A DNA stretch of 64,000 bases. Source: Streptomyces lavendulae subsp. lavendulae (lineage in GTDB: Bacteria; Actinomycetota; Actinomycetes; Streptomycetales; Streptomycetaceae). Position numbers and translations under genes: made by a program. The stretch is taken from positions 992,001-1,056,000 of the forward strand of contig NZ_CP024985.1 in NCBI RefSeq assembly GCF_002803845.1, written 5' to 3'. The notes under the pieces are model-generated. The model was not told the DNA's origin and ran no database searches. It worked only from the letters and a program-made list of their open reading frames with translations. Shown one piece after another: positions 25,924 to 34,320 of this stretch (position 1 is the first letter of the stretch; the number at the start of each line of letters is the position of its first letter).

Positions 25924-26124
25924 ATGAATCCGACCGCCCGTAACGCCGCCGTCGTCGCAGCCGCTGTCGCCGCCCTCACCGGAGCGGCCACCGCCGGTTC
26001 CGCGAGCCCGGCCGACCCGGCCGACCGGGACGGCATCAGCGTCGTCGCGCACATGGCGATGCTGTCCACTCCCACCCCGGCCGAGGACACCCTGGCGACC
26101 GTCCAGCACGGGTACCTGTCGTAG
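25924..26124 (+). CDS. Small secreted peptide, unknown
   Basis: A 66-residue protein with a GGGGGA ribosome site 5 nt before its ATG. Residues 1-28 look like a signal peptide (ARNAAVVAAAVAALTGAATAGSA). About 38 residues would remain, with two methionines, no cysteine, and an ending QHGYLS. No family recognised. It is followed 14 bp later by a methyltransferase-like gene, probably in one transcript. An AT-rich stretch at 25850-25895 is a likely promoter region. Confidence 0.6.
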   Translation: MNPTARNAAVVAAAVAALTGAATAGSASPADPADRDGISVVAHMAMLSTPTPAEDTLATVQHGYLS

Positions 26125-26138
26125 CGGCGGGCCCGACC

Positions 26139-26912
26139 GTGGTGGAGAGGCTGGTCGAGCTCTCCACCCGGTTGCAGGAGATGTGGGAGTCCACGCCGAC
26201 GGTGGCGCTCCCGGGCTGGGGGCACCCGTTCCGGTCGCTCGCGGAGCTGCTCCCCGAGCGGGACCTGCTGCTCGCCGACCGGAACCCGCAGATGGTGCCG
26301 CTGCTGTGGTACCCGGCCCTGCGCGCGCACGGACCCGCCGGCCCGGTGGTCGAGGTCTTCGACCACCTGCCGGGCGACCGGCCCGCGTCCCCGCTGATGC
26401 TGCGCCGCCAGGACCTCGCGGGCCTCTACAGCTGGGCGGTGTGCACCGCCTCCGCGGTGGAGTGGATCGGGGCGGTCACAGCCGGCGCGCCCCTGGTGGA
26501 GGTGGGCGCCGGATCCGGCTACTGGGCACGGCAGTTGTCCCTCGCCGGGGTCGGGGTCGTGGCCACCGACCTGCATCCCGTGGAGGGGAACGGCTTCACC
26601 CACGGCTTCCGGTACGCCGAGGTCGAAACGTTCGCGGCGGCCGACGCCGTGCGCCGCCACCCCGGGCACACGCTGCTGCTGGTGTGGCCCCCGCCCGCGG
26701 ACCCGATGGCCGTACGGGCCCTGCGCGCGTACCGCGGGGAGCTGTTCCTGTACGTCGGCGAGGGCCCCGGCGGGATGTGCGCCGACGCCGCCTTCTTCGC
26801 GGAGCTGGACCGCCACTGGACCGCCGAGGCCGTCTGTCCGCTGACGGTCCGCTGGCTGGGCCACGCGGACGGGATCACGCTCTACCGCAGGCGCCGTCCG
26901 GTGCTGCCCTGA
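26139..26912 (+). CDS. SAM-dependent methyltransferase-like protein
   Basis: A 257-residue protein with a class I methyltransferase motif I, PLVEVGAGSGYWARQLS (about 113-129), followed by a motif II-like VVATDLHP acidic turn and an LLLVWPPPADP strand in the position of motif IV. The N-terminal 100 residues are less typical. It starts with GTG at 26139 (a second GTG follows at once). Methyl acceptor unknown. The neighbouring small secreted peptide gene could be a partner, but nothing in the sequence proves it. A weak GCCCCGG/CCGGGGC inverted repeat (26915-26949) sits at the convergent 3' ends. Confidence 0.72.
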   Translation: MVERLVELSTRLQEMWESTPTVALPGWGHPFRSLAELLPERDLLLADRNPQMVPLLWYPALRAHGPAGPVVEVFDHLPGDRPASPLMLRRQDLAGLYSWAVCTASAVEWIGAVTAGAPLVEVGAGSGYWARQLSLAGVGVVATDLHPVEGNGFTHGFRYAEVETFAAADAVRRHPGHTLLLVWPPPADPMAVRALRAYRGELFLYVGEGPGGMCADAAFFAELDRHWTAEAVCPLTVRWLGHADGITLYRRRRPVLP

Positions 26913-26949
26913 CGCCCCGGACGGCCGGGTCATCGAGCCGACCGGGGCT

Positions 26950-28068
26950 TCAGGCCGGTGCGGGGAGTTCCGCGAAGTCCGCCACGAGGCCCAGGTGGTG
27001 GCCCGTGGTGCCCAGGGCGAGGGAGTCGGACTTGGCCCGCTTGAGGTAGAGGTGGGCGGGGTGTTCCCAGGTCATGCCGATGCCCCCGTGCAGCTGGACG
27101 CATTCCTCGGCGGCTCGGACCGCGACGCCCGAGCAGTAGGCCTGGGCGACCGCGACCGTGAGCGGGGCGTCGGGCGACGCCGTCGCGAGGGCGTCGGCGG
27201 CGGCGCGGGCCGCCGCGCGGGCGGAGGCCACGTCGAGCCAGAGCCGGGCGAGGCGGTGCTTGAGGGCCTGGAAGGAGCCGATGGGGCGGTTGAACTGGTG
27301 GCGGCCCCGCACGTGGGCGACGGTCTCGGTGAGGCACCACTCGGCCAGGCCGAGCTGTTCGGAGGCCAGCAGTCCGGCTCCGGACAGCAGTGCTCCGGCG
27401 ACGGCGGCCCGCGCGGTCGCGGGGTCCGCGAGGCGGGTGCCGGGGGTCCCGTCGAGGGTGACGGTGGCGAGCGGCCGGGTGAGGTCCAGCGGGACGGCCC
27501 CGGTCAGCCGGGCGCCGGCCGCGGGGACGGCGTACAGCCCGGTGTCGGCCAGGACCAGCAGGACGTCGGCCGCCGTCGCGTCGGCGACGGAGGTGGCGGT
27601 GCCGGTCAGCGCGCCCCCGCCGGTGTCGCGAAGCGGCTGGGGCAGCGGGGCGCCGGGGGCCTGGGTGAGGGGGAGGGCGGGGACGCAGACCTGCTGTCCG
27701 GCCGCGAGTGCGCGCAGCAGGTCGGCGGCCTCGGGGGTGTCGCACCCGAGCAGGATCTCGGTGGCCAGGACGCAGCCGGTCAGGTACGGAACGGGGGCGA
27801 CGGCCCGGCCCAGCTCCTCCAGGACCACGGCGGCCTCGCGGTGGCTCGCCCCCGCTCCCCCGAGCTTCTCGGGGACGAGGAGCCCGGCGGCGCCGATCCC
27901 GGAGGCAAGGGTGCGCCACAGGGCGGGGTCGTGCGGGCGACCGCTCTCCGCGCGGGCCAGCACGGTCGCGGGAGCGCAGTGGTCGGCGAGCAACGCCCTG
28001 ACGGCGAAGCGGAGTTCCTCCTCGGTGTCGGAGTAGAGCAGGTCGAGGGAGGCGCGCGAGGCGGTCAT
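26950..28068 (-). CDS. Acyl-CoA dehydrogenase (second subunit of a pair)
   Basis: A 372-residue flavin acyl-CoA dehydrogenase family protein. The N-terminal helical domain includes EELRFAVRALLADHC, and the C-terminal domain has RHQFNRPIGSFQALKHRLA and the flavin/interface segment QLHGGIGMTWEHPAHLYLKRA. The middle beta domain is divergent: it lacks the WCQLFSEPGAGSDLA-type loop found in its neighbour. Actinobacterial genes of this kind, adjacent to a fuller FadE gene, encode partners of alpha2beta2 dehydrogenases (for example ChsE1-ChsE2). Start overlaps the upstream gene stop by ATGA. Substrate class (fatty, branched or steroid side-chain acyl-CoA) is undetermined. Confidence 0.9.
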   Translation of the reverse strand: MTASRASLDLLYSDTEEELRFAVRALLADHCAPATVLARAESGRPHDPALWRTLASGIGAAGLLVPEKLGGAGASHREAAVVLEELGRAVAPVPYLTGCVLATEILLGCDTPEAADLLRALAAGQQVCVPALPLTQAPGAPLPQPLRDTGGGALTGTATSVADATAADVLLVLADTGLYAVPAAGARLTGAVPLDLTRPLATVTLDGTPGTRLADPATARAAVAGALLSGAGLLASEQLGLAEWCLTETVAHVRGRHQFNRPIGSFQALKHRLARLWLDVASARAAARAAADALATASPDAPLTVAVAQAYCSGVAVRAAEECVQLHGGIGMTWEHPAHLYLKRAKSDSLALGTTGHHLGLVADFAELPAPA

Positions 28069-29255
28069 CGGGCGAGGTCCTTCCAGGCGATGTCCTTGTC
28101 GTCGCGCGGTTCGGCGGGCAGTCCGAGGACGCGTTCGGCGACGATGTTGAGGAGGATTTCGCTGGTGCCGCCCTCGATGCTGTTGCCCTTGGCGCGCAGG
28201 TAGCGGTAGCCGGCGTCGCGGCCGGTGAAGTCGACGGTCTCGGGGCGGCGCAGGGTCCAGTCCCCGTAGAGGAGTCCCTCCTCGCCGAGGAGTTCCACCT
28301 CCAGGCCGCTGATCTCCTGGTTGAGGCGGGCGAAGGTGAGCTTCATCCCGCTGCCCTCGGGACCGGGCTGGCCGGCGACGAGCTGCTGGCGCAGCCGCTC
28401 CCCGGTGAGACGGGCCACCTCGGCCTCGACCCACAGGCCGAGCAGCCGCTGGTGCAGGGCGTGGGTGCGCAGTTGGGGGCGTTCGCGCCAGACCGCGGCG
28501 ACGGGGCCGATCATGCCGCCCTCGCGGGGGATGCGCATGCCGCCGATCGAGACGCGTTCGTTCATCAGGGTGGTGCGGGCGACGGCCCAGCCCTGGCCGA
28601 CGGCTCCCAGGCGGTGCGCGTCGGGGATCCGGACGCCGGTGAGGAAGACCTCGTTGAACTCGGCCTCGCCGGTGATCTGGCGCAGGGGACGGACCTCGAC
28701 GCCCGGGGCGTGCATGTCGCAGAGGAAGTAGGTGATGCCCCGGTGCTTGGGCAGGGTGGGGTCGGTACGGGCGATGAGGATGGCCCAGCGGGCGGTGTGG
28801 GCGCTGGAGGTCCAGACCTTCTGGCCGTCGACGACCCACTCGCCGGTGGTGTCGTCGAGGACGGCACGGGTGCCGAGGGCGGCGAGGTCGGAGCCGGCGC
28901 CGGGTTCGCTGAAGAGCTGGCACCAGACCTCCTCCCCCAGCCACAGGGGGCGCAGGAAGCGCCGCTTCTGCTCCTCGGTCCCGTAGGCGAGGATCGTGGG
29001 GGCCGCCATGCCGAGGCCGATGCCGATGCGGCGCGGGTCGTTGTCGGGGGCCCCGGCGGCCTCCAGTTCGGCGTCCACGACGGCCTGCAGGGAGCGGGGC
29101 GCGCCGAGGCCGCCGAGGCCTTCGGGGTAGTGCACCCAGGCGAGTCCGGCGTCGAAGCGGGCGGCCAGGAAGTCGGGGCGGGAGGTGGTGGCGGGCGGGT
29201 GCGCGGCGAGCAGGGCCCGGGTGCGGGCGGCGAGGTCCTCGGCGGTGGGCGTCAT
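28065..29255 (-). CDS. Acyl-CoA dehydrogenase (FadE-type)
   Basis: A 396-residue acyl-CoA dehydrogenase with the complete middle-domain signature WCQLFSEPGAGSDLA (about 112-126), QKVWTSSAH, and the C-terminal LRAKGNSIEGGTSEILLNIVAERVLGLP. It oxidises acyl-CoA to trans-2-enoyl-CoA with FAD and passes electrons to ETF (family knowledge). Both ends are coupled by ATGA overlaps: upstream with the quinone-oxidoreductase-like gene, downstream with the second dehydrogenase. The pair probably forms a hetero-oligomer. Confidence 0.93.
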   Translation of the reverse strand: MTPTAEDLAARTRALLAAHPPATTSRPDFLAARFDAGLAWVHYPEGLGGLGAPRSLQAVVDAELEAAGAPDNDPRRIGIGLGMAAPTILAYGTEEQKRRFLRPLWLGEEVWCQLFSEPGAGSDLAALGTRAVLDDTTGEWVVDGQKVWTSSAHTARWAILIARTDPTLPKHRGITYFLCDMHAPGVEVRPLRQITGEAEFNEVFLTGVRIPDAHRLGAVGQGWAVARTTLMNERVSIGGMRIPREGGMIGPVAAVWRERPQLRTHALHQRLLGLWVEAEVARLTGERLRQQLVAGQPGPEGSGMKLTFARLNQEISGLEVELLGEEGLLYGDWTLRRPETVDFTGRDAGYRYLRAKGNSIEGGTSEILLNIVAERVLGLPAEPRDDKDIAWKDLAR

Positions 29256-30244
29256 CGGCCGGCTCCGTCCGCGGCGGGCGCGGCGGGCGCGGACGGTACG
29301 ACGACCAGCCGGCCGGTGGTGGTGCCGTCGGCGAGGCGCTGGACGGCGTCGGCCGCGGCGGCGAGCGGGACGCGTTCGCTGACCAGCGGCTTGACGAGGC
29401 CCTCGGCGGCGAGCCGGGTGAGTTCGGTGTGGCAGGCGAGGACGGCGGCGGGGTCCTTGGCGGCGTACAGGCCCCAGTGCAGGCCGAGGATGGAGTAGTT
29501 CTTCACCAGGGCGTGGTTGAGGGCGGGCGTGGGGACGGTGCCGCCGGCGAAGCCGACGACCACGATCCGGCCCTCGAAGGCCACGCACTTGGCGGAGGCG
29601 GTGTAGGCGTCGCCGCCGACCGGGTCGTAGACGACGTCGGCCCCGCGTCCGGCGGTGAACTCCTTGACGCGGGCGACCAGGTCCTCGGCGGTGCGGTCGA
29701 TGACGAGGTCGCAGCCCAGTTCCTCGGCGGTGCGCGCCTTGGCCTTGCCCCCGACGACCCCGATGACGGTGGCTCCGGCGGCCTTGCCGAGCTGGACGGC
29801 GGCGCTGCCGACGCCGCCCGCCGCGGCGTGCACGAGCAGGGTCTCCCCGCGCTGCAGGCGGGCGCGGCGGTGCAGGCCGAACCAGCCTGTCTGGTAGCCG
29901 ATGTGCAGGGCGGCTGCCTCGGCGTCGTCGAGGGTGCCGGGGGCGGGCAGGAGGGCGCGCGCGGGGGCGGTCACGTACTCGGCGAACCCACCGTGGGGCA
30001 GGCTGGGGTTGGCGATGACGCGGCGGCCGTCCTCGGTCTCCCCGCAGATCTCGACGCCCGGGGTGAAGGGCAGGGGCGGCTTGATCTGGTACTGGCCGCG
30101 GACGAGGAGGGCGTCGGGGAAGTTGACGTTCGCCGCGAGCACCCTGAGCCGTACCTCGCCCTCGCCGGGTACGGGTTCGGGTACCTCTTCGAGACGCATG
30201 GCCTCGCGGGGTTCGCCGGTCGTGTGTACTCGCCATGCCTGCAT
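29252..30244 (-). CDS. NADPH:quinone oxidoreductase-like MDR protein
   Basis: A 330-residue medium-chain dehydrogenase/reductase without the zinc cysteines. Segments include VNFPDALLVRGQYQIKP, TPGVEICGE, the nucleotide-binding HAAAGGVGSAAVQLGKAAGATVIG (about 139-162) and a QOR-type C-terminus. A GGAGG 6 nt before the ATG at 30244 supports the start. It is the first gene of a three-gene coupled unit with two acyl-CoA dehydrogenases. In such operons MDR proteins act as enoyl reductases or quinone reductases; which one applies here is not evident. A TetR-type operator lies 47 bp upstream. Confidence 0.9.
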   Translation of the reverse strand: MQAWRVHTTGEPREAMRLEEVPEPVPGEGEVRLRVLAANVNFPDALLVRGQYQIKPPLPFTPGVEICGETEDGRRVIANPSLPHGGFAEYVTAPARALLPAPGTLDDAEAAALHIGYQTGWFGLHRRARLQRGETLLVHAAAGGVGSAAVQLGKAAGATVIGVVGGKAKARTAEELGCDLVIDRTAEDLVARVKEFTAGRGADVVYDPVGGDAYTASAKCVAFEGRIVVVGFAGGTVPTPALNHALVKNYSILGLHWGLYAAKDPAAVLACHTELTRLAAEGLVKPLVSERVPLAAAADAVQRLADGTTTGRLVVVPSAPAAPAADGAGR

Positions 30245-30290
30245 CCGGGGCCTCCAGCCGCCGTCGAGGAACCACGCTCGGCGGCATACT

Positions 30291-30302
30291 AAGCGGTCGC
30301 TT
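30291..30302. promoter_or_regulatory. TetR-type operator upstream of the acyl-CoA dehydrogenase operon
   Basis: AAGCG-GT-CGCTT, perfect 5-bp arms with a 2-bp spacer, in the context ACTAAGCGGTCGCTTGC. Palindromes with AAGCG/CGCTT arms are typical TetR-family operators of actinobacterial fatty-acid genes. It is 47 bp upstream of the oxidoreductase start. The 30245-30535 gap also holds a perfect 12-bp palindrome GCCACCGGTGGC at 30345-30356 and the promoter of the divergent secreted-protein gene, but no gene. Confidence 0.55.
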
Positions 30303-30535
30303 GCATCCTTGGGAACCCTTGACCGGCCCTTGCCCCCGTCAGGTGCCACCGGTGGCCGGGGCGGCCGGTTCCGAAATCAGACACACGAACGACGGGTTAA
30401 CACCAGCGTCTGGAGATACCATCAACCCGCCGGTTTCACACGGCATATGACGCAATGGGGGATCACGCGCGGCCGCCGCCGGCACCGCTCCGGCCGGACG
30501 GCCGCGCCACCACCGCACACCACAGGGGGAATCCG

Positions 30536-31669
30536 ATGAACCGCACACCCATGAGACGGGGCGCCTCCGCGGCCGCCGCCGCGATCGTCCTCGCCGGAAT
30601 CGTCACCGCCGCGGGCCCCGCCTCGGCCGCCACCACCTGCACGCCCAGGATCCAGGTACTGGGCTCCATCGGGTCGTCCCTCCACAACCCGGGCAACCGG
30701 CAGGCGGAGGGGGTCAACGACCTCGGCAAGGGCAACCTGTCCGTCGGCGTCTCCGGCGGCCTGCCCGTCTACTGGACCGGGACCACCCTGCACAAGGTCC
30801 CGCTGCCCGCGGCGGGCCTCGACGGCGAGCTGCTCGCCGTGAACAAGGACGGTCTGATGGTCGGCCGGATCTTCACCGGCGGCGGCTACGTGTTCACCTA
30901 CCGGGCGGGCGACGCGGCGATCGCCCCGCTGCCCGGGAGCGACGACCCGTACGGCGAGGCCGACGTGAACGACGCCGGGTACGTCGTCTCGCGCAACCGG
31001 GCGGGCGTGGGCCTCGTCTGGAAGGACGGCCGGAAGGTCCGCGAGCTCGCGCCGCCGGCGAACTCCGACCCGCACACCCGCGTCGACCTGGTCACGGGCA
31101 TCAACAACCGGGGCGACATCCTCGGCACGGCCAAGGTGGACTACACCGACGACGGCGACAATCAGCACTGGGACGTCACCCCGGTGCTCTGGCCCGCCGA
31201 CGGCGGCCCGGCCGTCCCCCTCGCCCCCAGCGGCGGCGGCAAGTACCAGGAGAGCTTCGTCCAGGGCCTCGACGAGAGCGGCCGCGTCGTCGGCTACGAC
31301 TGGTACGGGCCCGGGTACGCGTATAAGCCGTGGACCTGGACGCCCCCGTACACCGCGCCCGGCACATCCCCCGGCCTGCTGAACCCGTTCCCGTACGGCA
31401 CCTTCGAGGCGATCAGCCCCACGACGAACGTCAGCGTCGGCACCGCCAAGTTCCACCCCGACGAGCCGACCCAGGCCGACCAGGCGCAGCTCTGGCCGGG
31501 CTCGGGTCCGCTGCTGGCGCTGCCGCGGCTCGCCGCGGACAAGGCGAGCATGGCCGAGTCGGTCTCCGACGACGGCCGGGTCGGCGGGGCCGCCGTGAAC
31601 GCGAAGGGCAAGCTGAAGCCGGTGATCTGGACCTGCGCCACCAAGCAGGCGTACCTGCCGAAGCCGTAG
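30536..31669 (+). CDS. Secreted repeat protein (HAF-type), unknown function
   Basis: A 377-residue exported protein. The ATG at 30536 follows AGGGGGA; upstream codons of the open frame are not signal-like. A signal peptide (MRRG, then a hydrophobic core) ends near ASA. The mature part is made of repeated units with a G.(N/V)..G...G pattern, such as GVNDLGKGNLSVGV, VNKDGLMVGRIF, VNDAGYVVSRN, INNRGDILGTA, LDESGRVVGYDW and VSDDGRVGGAA. This resembles probable extracellular HAF-family repeats, likely a beta-propeller or solenoid. Two cysteines lie near the ends (TTCTPR, WTCATK). Role unknown. Confidence 0.78.
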   Translation: MNRTPMRRGASAAAAAIVLAGIVTAAGPASAATTCTPRIQVLGSIGSSLHNPGNRQAEGVNDLGKGNLSVGVSGGLPVYWTGTTLHKVPLPAAGLDGELLAVNKDGLMVGRIFTGGGYVFTYRAGDAAIAPLPGSDDPYGEADVNDAGYVVSRNRAGVGLVWKDGRKVRELAPPANSDPHTRVDLVTGINNRGDILGTAKVDYTDDGDNQHWDVTPVLWPADGGPAVPLAPSGGGKYQESFVQGLDESGRVVGYDWYGPGYAYKPWTWTPPYTAPGTSPGLLNPFPYGTFEAISPTTNVSVGTAKFHPDEPTQADQAQLWPGSGPLLALPRLAADKASMAESVSDDGRVGGAAVNAKGKLKPVIWTCATKQAYLPKP

Positions 31670-31723
31670 GCCCGGCCCGTCACGGGCATGGTGATCTGAG
31701 CGCCCGCGCGCTATCGATGCCCC

Positions 31724-32623
31724 ATGACGGACAACGCTCGGCGCGGCCTGCCCGCGCCCCCGCCGCTCGGCGCCGCCGCCCTGCCCCCCGGGACCTTCGC
31801 GGGGCAGGTGGTCCTCGTGACCGGCGGCGGCACCGGTCTGGGCAAGGCCATCGCCGCCGAGTTCGCGCGGCTCGGCGCGGGCCTGGTGATCGCCGGCCGC
31901 CGCGCGGAGCCGCTCGGAGCGGCGCGCGCGGAACTGGCGGCCGTCCCCGGCGCGGGCCGGGTGGCGGCCGCCGTCTGCGACATCCGCGACCCCGAACGGG
32001 TCGCGGAGGTCTTCGACGCGGCCGAGGCGGCGCTCGGGCCGCCGGACGTCCTGGTCAACAACGCGGCCGCCAACTTCCCCTGCCCGGCGGAGGACCTGTC
32101 CCCCAACGCCTGGCGGGCGGTGGTGGACACCACCCTGACCGGAACCTGGTTCACCACCCGGGAGTTCGCCCGCCGCCACCTCGCGGCCGGCACCCCGGGC
32201 TCCATCGTGAACATCGGCGCCTCCTACGCCTGGACGGGCGGCCCGGGGTTCGCGCACAGCGCCGCCTCGAAGGCCGGGGTGAAGAACCTGGTGGAGACGC
32301 TGGCGGTGGAGTGGGGCCCGTACGGGATCCAGATCAACGGCCTCGTGCCGGGGCTGGTCCCGCACCCCGACATGAGCGCGGACATCCGGGGCGGCCTGGA
32401 GCGCGCCGCGCCGGGCGACCGGGACGACCGGCAGCCGGCGCTGCGCGTGGGCGCGCCCCGCGAACTGGGCTGGGCCGCCACCTTCCTGGCCTCGCCCTAC
32501 GCCCGCTTCGTCACCGGCCACACGCTGGTCGTCGACGGGGCCAACTGGCAGCGGCGCTCCCTGGTGCAGCCCGGGGTGGTCCCGGTGCGCGAGCAGCTGG
32601 GGCGCCCGCCGTTCAGCCCGTGA
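31724..32623 (+). CDS. SDR oxidoreductase, 2,4-dienoyl-CoA-reductase-like
   Basis: A 299-residue short-chain dehydrogenase. The cofactor loop TGGGTGLGKAI (33-43) and VNNAAANF (111-118) are clear. The classical YxxxK tyrosine is missing: the residue four before Lys183 is Ser179. Instead Tyr168 in GASYAWTGG stands 15 residues before Lys183, the arrangement used by 2,4-dienoyl-CoA reductases (Tyr199/Lys214 in the human enzyme, DECR1). It therefore probably reduces an unsaturated fatty acyl-CoA with NADPH. This fits its position between acyl-CoA dehydrogenase and enoyl-CoA hydratase genes. Confidence 0.85.
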   Translation: MTDNARRGLPAPPPLGAAALPPGTFAGQVVLVTGGGTGLGKAIAAEFARLGAGLVIAGRRAEPLGAARAELAAVPGAGRVAAAVCDIRDPERVAEVFDAAEAALGPPDVLVNNAAANFPCPAEDLSPNAWRAVVDTTLTGTWFTTREFARRHLAAGTPGSIVNIGASYAWTGGPGFAHSAASKAGVKNLVETLAVEWGPYGIQINGLVPGLVPHPDMSADIRGGLERAAPGDRDDRQPALRVGAPRELGWAATFLASPYARFVTGHTLVVDGANWQRRSLVQPGVVPVREQLGRPPFSP

Positions 32624-32668
32624 CCGGGCCCGTCGGCCGCTGTCAGTGGGGGGTGTCAGGATGCGGTC

Positions 32669-33469
32669 ATGATGCACGCCGACCTGACCTTCGAACGATG
32701 GCGTTCGCTCGACCTCGACGCCGCCCGGCGGTTCGCCGGGGAGGCCGCCGCGCGGGTGGACGCCCGCGTCCTGACGGTCGAGACCGTCGAACACCTCGGT
32801 GCGCCCCTGCACCGCGTACGGATCGTGCGCGAGGGCATGGAGTTCGCGCTCGTACCGGGCGGCCGGGTGCGGCTCGGCTTCGACCCCGACGCCTGGACGG
32901 CGACGCCCGCCCAGGAGGCCGACTTCGCGGAGAGCCTCGCCGAGGGCTACGGCTTCGGTGCGCACGACCTGAAGGGGCACCTCGTCGCGGAGCTGAGCCC
33001 GCTGCGGACCGTGGAGCTGCCCACCGTCTGGATGGCGGTGGAGGCCGAGCCCGCGCCGGAGCCCGAGGACGGGCTCGTGGCCCCGCTGGCGGCCCGCGGG
33101 CTGCGGCTGCCCGGCGCCGACGAGTGGGAGCACGCCTGCGGGGCGGGCGCCCGCACCCTCTTCCGCTGGGGCGACGAGTGCCCGCTCGACGAGGCCCCGT
33201 ACGGGGCGGGCGGGATCCGGAACGAGCCGAACGCCTTCGGGCTGCGCATCGCCCACGACAGTTACTCGGCGGAGCTGAGCGAGGACCGCGGGGCCGTCCA
33301 CGGCGGGGACGGCGGCACGGCGGTCTGCGGGGGCTATGGGAACCTCCTCGGCTGGCTCCCGCTGGCCACGGCCCACCGCAACGCGGACATGGCGGAATTC
33401 GTCTACGGCCCGGACGGGGAGTACGCCTGGGAGACCTTCTCGGTCCGGCCGGTGCTCACGCTCCCCTGA
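32669..33469 (+). CDS. FGE/SUMF1-fold protein, apparently non-catalytic
   Basis: A 266-residue protein. It shows fragments of the formylglycine-generating-enzyme fold: FALVPGGRVRLGF (about 63-75), LRLPGADEWEHACGAG (about 145-160), the LFRWGDE segment and NAFGL. The C-terminal catalytic cysteine pair of true FGE is not recognisable; the only cysteines are in HACGAG, GDECPL and AVCGGY. The fold also serves ergothioneine and other non-heme chemistry and plain binding proteins. There is no sulfatase nearby. The 3' end overlaps the convergent enoyl-CoA hydratase gene by 14 bp. Function unknown. Confidence 0.68.
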   Translation: MMHADLTFERWRSLDLDAARRFAGEAAARVDARVLTVETVEHLGAPLHRVRIVREGMEFALVPGGRVRLGFDPDAWTATPAQEADFAESLAEGYGFGAHDLKGHLVAELSPLRTVELPTVWMAVEAEPAPEPEDGLVAPLAARGLRLPGADEWEHACGAGARTLFRWGDECPLDEAPYGAGGIRNEPNAFGLRIAHDSYSAELSEDRGAVHGGDGGTAVCGGYGNLLGWLPLATAHRNADMAEFVYGPDGEYAWETFSVRPVLTLP

Positions 33470-34304
33470 AGTGCGGGGGTCTGCGGGCGGCCTTGGCCCG
33501 GTACCCCTCGCGGGAGTCCTCGGAGGTGAGGGTGAGCGCGGCGGTCATGGCGACCCGGTCGAGGGCGGCGGGCAGGGCGGCATCGGCGTAGGCGTCGATC
33601 CCGCGCTTGATGCCCTGGACGGCGAGCGGGGCGTTGGCCGCGATCTCGGCGGCCAGCTCGCGGGAGGCCTCCTCCAGCAGGCCGGGCGGGACCACCAGCT
33701 GGACCAGGTGCAGGCGTTCGGCCGTCGCGGCGTCGATCCGTCGGCCGGTCAGGGCGAGGAACTTCGCCCAGCCCGCGCCCGCCTCCCGCGCGATCCGCAG
33801 GTCGCCCCCGGCGTCCACCGCCACGCCGAGCCCGGCCTCGGGCAGGGCGAAGACGGCGTCGTCCGCGGCGATCCGGATGTCCGCCATCAGGGCCAGTTCG
33901 AAGCCGAAGCCGAGGCAGTACCCCTGCACGGCGGCGATGACCGGCTGCGGGAGGCGGGCGAGAACCGCGAAGCGCTCGTGGACCCAGCGGATGCCCTCGT
34001 AGTAGTTGTGGGTCCGCTCGGCGGGCGAGTCCCCGGTGATCGCCCCACCGGGTGCGGTGACGTCGATGCCGGCGCAGAAGGCCCGGCCCTCCGCGCGCAG
34101 CAGGACCGCGCGCACGGAGGGGTCGAAGCGGATCCGGTCGGCGAGCAGGCCCAGCTGGCGGGTGGACTCCCAGCTCCAGCCGTTGAGCTTGTCCGGGCGG
34201 CACAGGGTGAGGAGGGCGATGCCGTCCTCGACGTCCAGCCGGACCCGCCGCTCCGCACCCTCGCCGGTCTCCGTGGAGACAGTGTCGATCACCGCGGCCC
34301 GCAC
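33456..34304 (-). CDS. Enoyl-CoA hydratase/isomerase family protein
   Basis: A 282-residue crotonase-fold enzyme. Key elements are RPDKLNGWSWE (about 36-46), the first oxyanion segment GRAFCAGIDV (about 73-82), the second oxyanion loop QGYCLGFGFELALMADI (about 126-142) and FALPEAGLGVAVDAGG. A glutamate in LPEAGLG is at the second catalytic position; the first catalytic glutamate position (in GFGFELAL) is also filled. The start is GTG at 34304; a GTG four codons later is an alternative. It lies behind a TetR-like operator. Confidence 0.9.
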   Translation of the reverse strand: MRAAVIDTVSTETGEGAERRVRLDVEDGIALLTLCRPDKLNGWSWESTRQLGLLADRIRFDPSVRAVLLRAEGRAFCAGIDVTAPGGAITGDSPAERTHNYYEGIRWVHERFAVLARLPQPVIAAVQGYCLGFGFELALMADIRIAADDAVFALPEAGLGVAVDAGGDLRIAREAGAGWAKFLALTGRRIDAATAERLHLVQLVVPPGLLEEASRELAAEIAANAPLAVQGIKRGIDAYADAALPAALDRVAMTAALTLTSEDSREGYRAKAARRPPHFRGA

Positions 34305-34320
34305 CCCCGCCCCACCCTAT

